Position numbers and translations under genes: made by a program. The notes under the pieces are model-generated. The model saw only the letters and a program-made list of their open reading frames with translations. It was not told where the DNA came from and did not search any database. Of a stretch of DNA of 64,000 nt, positions 58,622 through 64,000 are shown one piece after another (position 1 is the stretch's first letter; every line of letters starts with the position of its first letter). Source of the stretch: Schistosoma haematobium (taxonomy: Eukaryota; Platyhelminthes; Trematoda; Strigeidida; Schistosomatidae); NCBI RefSeq assembly GCF_000699445.3, contig NC_067199.1:33216902-33280901 (forward strand). The letters run 5' to 3'.

Positions 58622-60548
58622 ACAATTAGTGTAGGTATTTTAGTAATGATAATAATAATACTGTTATTCAAATTGTAAATTTATCTGTCCGTTTTTTTAT
58701 CTTCTATAATAATTATCAAATGATCAAATGATACTATGTTAACAGATTTCTTAGAGATTTTTTAAAAATATAGTTCTACATTGACTGAGCACTTAGTAGT
58801 AGTAGTGTAATTCCTTGATATTGATCTGGTTTTTCGGCTAAGATACGTGAGTATGGTTTGTTGAAGAGTGACATTTAACAAGAAACCTAGCTTCAGAACA
58901 TTTTACCGATCCACTAACTAACTAGAATTTTTCAGCAGCTAAGAATCGGTATTCATGTTAAAAATTCATTTATTCTTTATCTTTCTCTGAAACTTATTTT
59001 TATTCTGTTTCCTTGAAAAAATATTTTTATATCCAATTTTCTGCTATTTTTGGTTTTATCATTTTGTCTACTTTGTTTTCTAACATTTTATCTTCCTCCT
59101 GCTGTAATATGGCAACGTGAACTGATACACGTTTGTGCTGCTTTTTATATTGCTTGATTGATCTTTCATTGTACGTTTTATTCTGAATACGTTGTTTTCC
59201 TGCTGTATGTAAATAGTTTAACTTGTTCCTAGAAATTATTATTAATAAGGTTGGAACTATTTTGTTGATATACGTCAATTTTGTTGACCAAATAGTTCAA
59301 ACCATATAAGTTATGATGAGAACGCTTTCATTATTTGGTGAGCGAGTCTTTCCGACCGTTAATATGAAGAAAAACATGTGTTCATAAATAAACTCAATAA
59401 TGCGATGTGATAGTGTTGGTTGCTCACGAGAACGAATTTTTAACGTAAGTCCCCGATTGGATTAAAATCAAATATAAAACCACTAGCAAAAAGAATAGGT
59501 TTATTTTTAGGTGGTAAAATGACATACAAAACATTAACACGAAATCAACATGATAAAATGACCTGGGGAAAAATTAGTTTTTAACTCCCTCAATTTCTAA
59601 TCAATTAAGACCTCTTCTTTGTACTCGTCGTATCAAGAAATAATTCAAATTGTCTCTGAATTAATTTCGATTTTTTTAATCTATTTAAGAAATATGTGTA
59701 TGATTATATACATAAATATTAGAGATGTCGACCTCTTTCTTCTCTTAGCTACGTCATATCCTTTTTGTTTTCTAGTATATATTTTTCATTTTCCCTACAT
59801 TCTTTTTTATTATTAATGTTCATCAGTTGATATTGCATAATGTATGGACGATAAGTATTGAATCATATTCTTCATTCTTTTTTAAATGGAAAAGAATATA
59901 GCTTAAAGATTTGACGGTAAAATCGTAATATACTAATTGGTTTAAGCAATCAGAATAAGGATAACGGCTCATATATTTTGAGGGAAATGTACAGTGCAGC
60001 GATGAATAACTTATATCTTATTATTAACTAAGTGAAATTTGACAGTATTTGATTCTTAAAATGCCTGAAATCTATAAAAATATCTATTATGCAACTAGAA
60101 ATGGTGGTGCTCGAACTAAATTACATAACATACCCTGTACTAAGGCAGATTGTATGGTAAAGTACTTGATTTCGTTCATTGCGTAACCAAGAGTGTTGAA
60201 TAAAGCTAGATAATATTCTCCTTTTTTTTTTACTCTTACTCCGAATCCCAACCCAAAGTTTCTTAAGTTTGTAAATAGAAAGATGGCAAAGCTTTTTATT
60301 ATAGCTAATGTCAGTTCGTGTTGAAAACCCCGACCCTTATTTTTAAGCCTGACTCGAAACTTCAGTTTGACTTTTAGTACCTAACCCTAACCCTTTTGCG
60401 TCATAACTGGTGTCAGTTGGTGACGAAAACTCCATAAGGTGACAACACTAGCACAACTCCCAATATGCATGTAGATTTGCAAGCATGACTTTTTCTTTAC
60501 TACATGGGATAATTTGACATATGAGGGTTAATTATTCCATCAAAGCAG

Positions 60549-60826
60549 TTATTCTGTGGTGCACGAAGACTTGGTGGGGATAACTGATTTCTCGTTTAAT
60601 GCAAAATTACACAGTTTTAGTAAAATATGAAAAATATGCATTATTTTCACATCTTCCTACAGTTATCTTTTACATGCTCCATGATTCTTTCAATTCTGTT
60701 CTCATGACAATTATTCTGTTTCCCTTTCTGTTCTCTTCAATTCACTTTTCTGCTACCAGGCATTCCACATCCGGTTGCCGCTATATACTACATATATGTC
60801 AGCGTAATTAGTATACACCCTAATCC
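60549..60826 (+). repeat. Direct repeat copy 1
   Basis: Shares, in order, TTTAATGCAAA, GTAAAATATGAAAA, TTTTCTGCTA.CAGG.ATTCCAC and TATACTAC...TAC with 61617-61909; diverged by substitutions and small indels. Confidence 0.7.
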
Positions 60827-61310
60827 CACTGTTATTTCATTGCTTTGTATCGTTACTTCTTTTATAACTAGGCAGCGTTCTCTGAGTGGCTGACAAGTCA
60901 CCCAATATCGTCAATGTTATACTTTTACCGATTTGACAATAAGAACATATCTGTTTTTTGTTTTTACTGTATCCTGTTTTGTATTCATACATGATTATGT
61001 TTGGCTTATTTGACTTCTCTCCTCTTATTAGTTACGTAGCTTGTTTTTGTTTGATGCTGTTTATGTGATGACGGTTTGTCTGTTTATCCGTCTCATTCTT
61101 CCTATTTTTATTCGTTTAAAGTAAGGGGTATTTCTATATGTAGATGGGTTTATTTTTTCATGTTTATTATTATCACTATTAAACTTAGTTATCATTTTTC
61201 TACGTATTCTAGTGACTGTCGACCACATATCAAAATCGTTTTGAATATTGTTCGATGTTATTCACATAATTCGGAAGTTTCCTTGTTTCCAACGCTAGTA
61301 TGTTTATTAA

Positions 61311-61391
<81 letters not shown>
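61311..61391. repeat. (CT)n(AT)n compound microsatellite
   Basis: About 8 CT units followed by about 33 AT units; the open frames through it are artefacts. Confidence 0.95.
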
Positions 61392-61395
<4 letters not shown>

Positions 61396-61616
61396 TAGAC
61401 ATGGTTGTTTCTTGTTGACAAGATTTTTTTATTACTAGGTCTAAGTATGATAGGAAAATCATATTTAACTTGTTTGTAGTAGTACTAGTAATATGAATGC
61501 TGAAATCTAAAACACTGAATTATAGGTTTGCCATGACAAAAGATAGTGTTATGTTTTCATGTTATTCAATTGGGATATTGTGAGTATATATCTACGAAGA
61601 CTTGTAATCATACTGT

Positions 61617-61909
61617 TGTGAACGAAGGAGTCTAGTGGGGAAAACCAATTTATTGTTTAATGCAAATTACAGTGTCTTTGTAAAATATGAAAACCATGTA
61701 TTAAATACATTATTTGCACATCTTGCATCACTTGTATCCTACAAATTTCATCATCCCTAATTCCTGTTTTCATTACGATTTTTCTCTATTTACATTCCTG
61801 TTGACTTCAATTCGATCTTTTCATTCTTCTGCTATCAGGAATTCCACTTCTGATTGGTGTTGCATACTACTGATATCTTTTAACATAAGTGGCATGCACT
61901 ACAATACCA
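61617..61909 (+). repeat. Direct repeat copy 2
   Basis: Second copy of the repeat at 60549-60826, same orientation, starting near GTGAACGAAGGAGTC. Confidence 0.7.
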
Positions 61910-63363
61910 CTAATTAATATTGCAGGTTTTTATAAGCCTACACTAGAACTTGTATAGAAAACAAGGCATTCATCAATAATAATGCGAAGGACCTTAATTC
62001 TAGTACTAAGTATTAGATTATAACTGACATTCTTGGCAATATTTTTACTTACTTTTATATAAATTCAATTTGCTTAGTAGTTTCAGTTCCTTTTTAATCA
62101 TTTCCTTTGTTCATTGTTTATAACCTTACTCTGGACTAGATTCACTTTTTTAAATTGTGAATCAGTATTAGTACTTGCATTCGCTAACTTTCCTGTTCAG
62201 CACGAACAGTCCAGTAGTATCATTAGTCTATATACAAAAAATTTAAGCTCAACGACGACTGCATGGAATTATACTTTTTGATTGACTTCTTTGATAGTCA
62301 TTTGGAAAAGCGGCAAACAAAAGTTAACTTTATGCTAGATAGTATATATCGTTAATGTGTATTGACCTCCAAAGACCAACAGGAATCATATAATGTAGAG
62401 TAGGATTCAGTTGAATCAGGTTTTTCGGTTTGTATTGTCTAATGTAAAGAGGTTTCTCATTGATGAATATATGCTTTCACTAGATAAGGAAGTTTTAATG
62501 TTATTTTTTGTATTCAAACTGTCTTTTAGTATAGATGCATATTTGGTATACTAATGCTACAAAAATAATCGTTTAAATATATATGTCGAATGTATTTTGC
62601 GCTAAATTTAGGGGAAAAACTAAATCCAATAAAATAGTTCACTATGAAAATAACATTACTGATGACAAAAAAATTTCTGTATGCCGATAAACGATAAATT
62701 ACTTGAGAATTCCAAGGAAGTGTAATCGATGCATCTACCATTTCTTTATATTATATGTTGCCGCTTTCGTGTAATTCTAACATCTTCCGCTTCATCCTAT
62801 TCAATACTGGACTGAATAAAGCTGAGCTTTGGTATATTTTAGTGTTTGAACTACTGTTTTTTTTATTCAGTTTGTTCTGTGCTATGTTGCATTAGTTACT
62901 TTTAGCATAAATTCGTATTCATCAACTTCGTAGCTGGTAAACTTTCATCGATTTTTTGTCACTGAATTTATTAGATCTCCTATCTGTTAGTATGTAAATT
63001 ACTTCTCTAAACCAAAATGTCTTGACCCCACTTCAGGGACTGTATATATGCACTTAAAAAAGAGAATTTTCAATGACAATTAATAATAAATTTCATGGTT
63101 TTTCTTTATTGTTCGTTGTCAGGTGAATATAACTGAGTTAAAAGTTAAAAAAAATAGTTCCATAAATGTATATAAATGTTACGTTGAGGAGATCGTGTCA
63201 TGTATGGCGCTGTGCTATGTTGTAACAAATGTGGTAGTGTGAACCTGCCGACGTTTTTTTTATTCGACGTACTACATTTTCCTCGTTTGCTTATCATACA
63301 TACATGTGAAAGTAACATGTATGTGTGTTGTCTGATTAAATTAACATAGGTTGTTCATGTCTT

Positions 63364-63367
<4 letters not shown>

Positions 63368-63394
<27 letters not shown>
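63368..63394. repeat. (AT)n microsatellite
   Basis: About 13 AT units. Confidence 0.9.
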
Positions 63395-63397
<3 letters not shown>

Positions 63398-64000
63398 ACT
63401 TGCTGTTTGCATGTGTCCGAAATTAGTTTACAAGCTGATTGCCCATGCTAATTATTTAAATATGATTTCTAAGCGTTAAATTAGTGTTTGTTATTAACAA
63501 TCGAGTGTCTTTTTACCGCCGTCTGTCAATGTTCTAGTATTTTGTATAACCATTTACACCAAAACGCTATTTAGAAAAACTCAATAGTTGTGATTTCCAT
63601 TTCGATCATTATTTTTTTAAAACCGTCTCTCGTTTTCTCTTATGTATTTGTGTGTTTGTTTGTCTGGTTATGTACATAGGAATGCTGTGGTAGCCTTATA
63701 GTACAAACCTATTTACTACTGATTAATTTTTTTCACTCAGTAGTCAGTTATATCTTTTTTTATTAGAAGAATTTTACAGAAAGTTTCCGTCTATTGTAGT
63801 ATTGTTCATAATTATATATATGGTGGCAGCAGTATTTGGTTTCACTTCATTAAAATGTCACATACACGCATAGAGCTTCATTTTTCTATGAATCGTAATT
63901 GTATGTATGGAATAACATATGCTTTAACTGTAAACTTGGTCTGTAGATCCATTTCACTCCGTGTTCATCATTACAGTAGAGAAACAAATAATACTTGTTC

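Larger units (their letters stand above)
58622..64000. other. Downstream region, no gene recognised
   Basis: AT-rich, with a direct-repeat pair (60549-60826, 61617-61909) and AT tracts. Open frames here are low-complexity or lie within repeats. Confidence 0.45.

Noticed and set aside
61076..61438. Open frames with repeating Tyr-Ile on both strands
   Set aside because: Products of the (CT)n(AT)n tract.

Overview
The window looks like nuclear DNA of a blood fluke (genus Schistosoma). It is AT-rich, with exons scattered among long introns. It carries several copies of a tRNA-derived SINE with hammerhead-ribozyme cores of the Smα type known from African schistosomes, plus decayed RTE-like and CR1-like LINEs. 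I cannot fix the species from the sequence alone. Nothing bacterial is present, and operators, Shine-Dalgarno sites and CRISPR do not apply.

Two protein-coding genes were reconstructed from splice sites, reading phase and protein similarity; both are on the + strand. (1) About 14148-34452: a mitochondrial-type Na+/Ca2+(Li+) exchanger of the NCLX/SLC8B1 family. At least 12 exons are visible, with both alpha-repeat regions and the C-terminal membrane segments. The N-terminal exon or exons were not found, and the cytosolic loop is very long. (2) 43732-58621: protein phosphatase methylesterase 1 (PPME1). Twelve exons chain in phase to a 472-residue protein with the Ser-Asp-His triad. Its first four introns are 71, 34, 33 and 34 nt and all later ones are 425-3190 nt.

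Layout: 1-7560 holds dispersed repeats (an RTE-like LINE relic on the - strand, an LTR-like repeat, SINEs, AT microsatellites) and a 755-bp ATCT array. 7.6-34.5 kb is the exchanger gene, whose introns hold many SINE copies, several in inverted pairs, and two fold-back structures. 34.5-43.7 kb is intergenic and dominated by two CR1-like LINEs on the - strand. 43.7-58.6 kb is PPME1. 58.6-64 kb has no gene I can recognise, only repeats.

No functional link between the two genes is apparent; they are neighbours in the same orientation. The observations most worth following are two inverted-repeat pairs in PPME1 introns that flank the same three exons, the altered alpha-2 ion site and oversized loop of the exchanger, and the hammerhead cores in its intronic SINEs.
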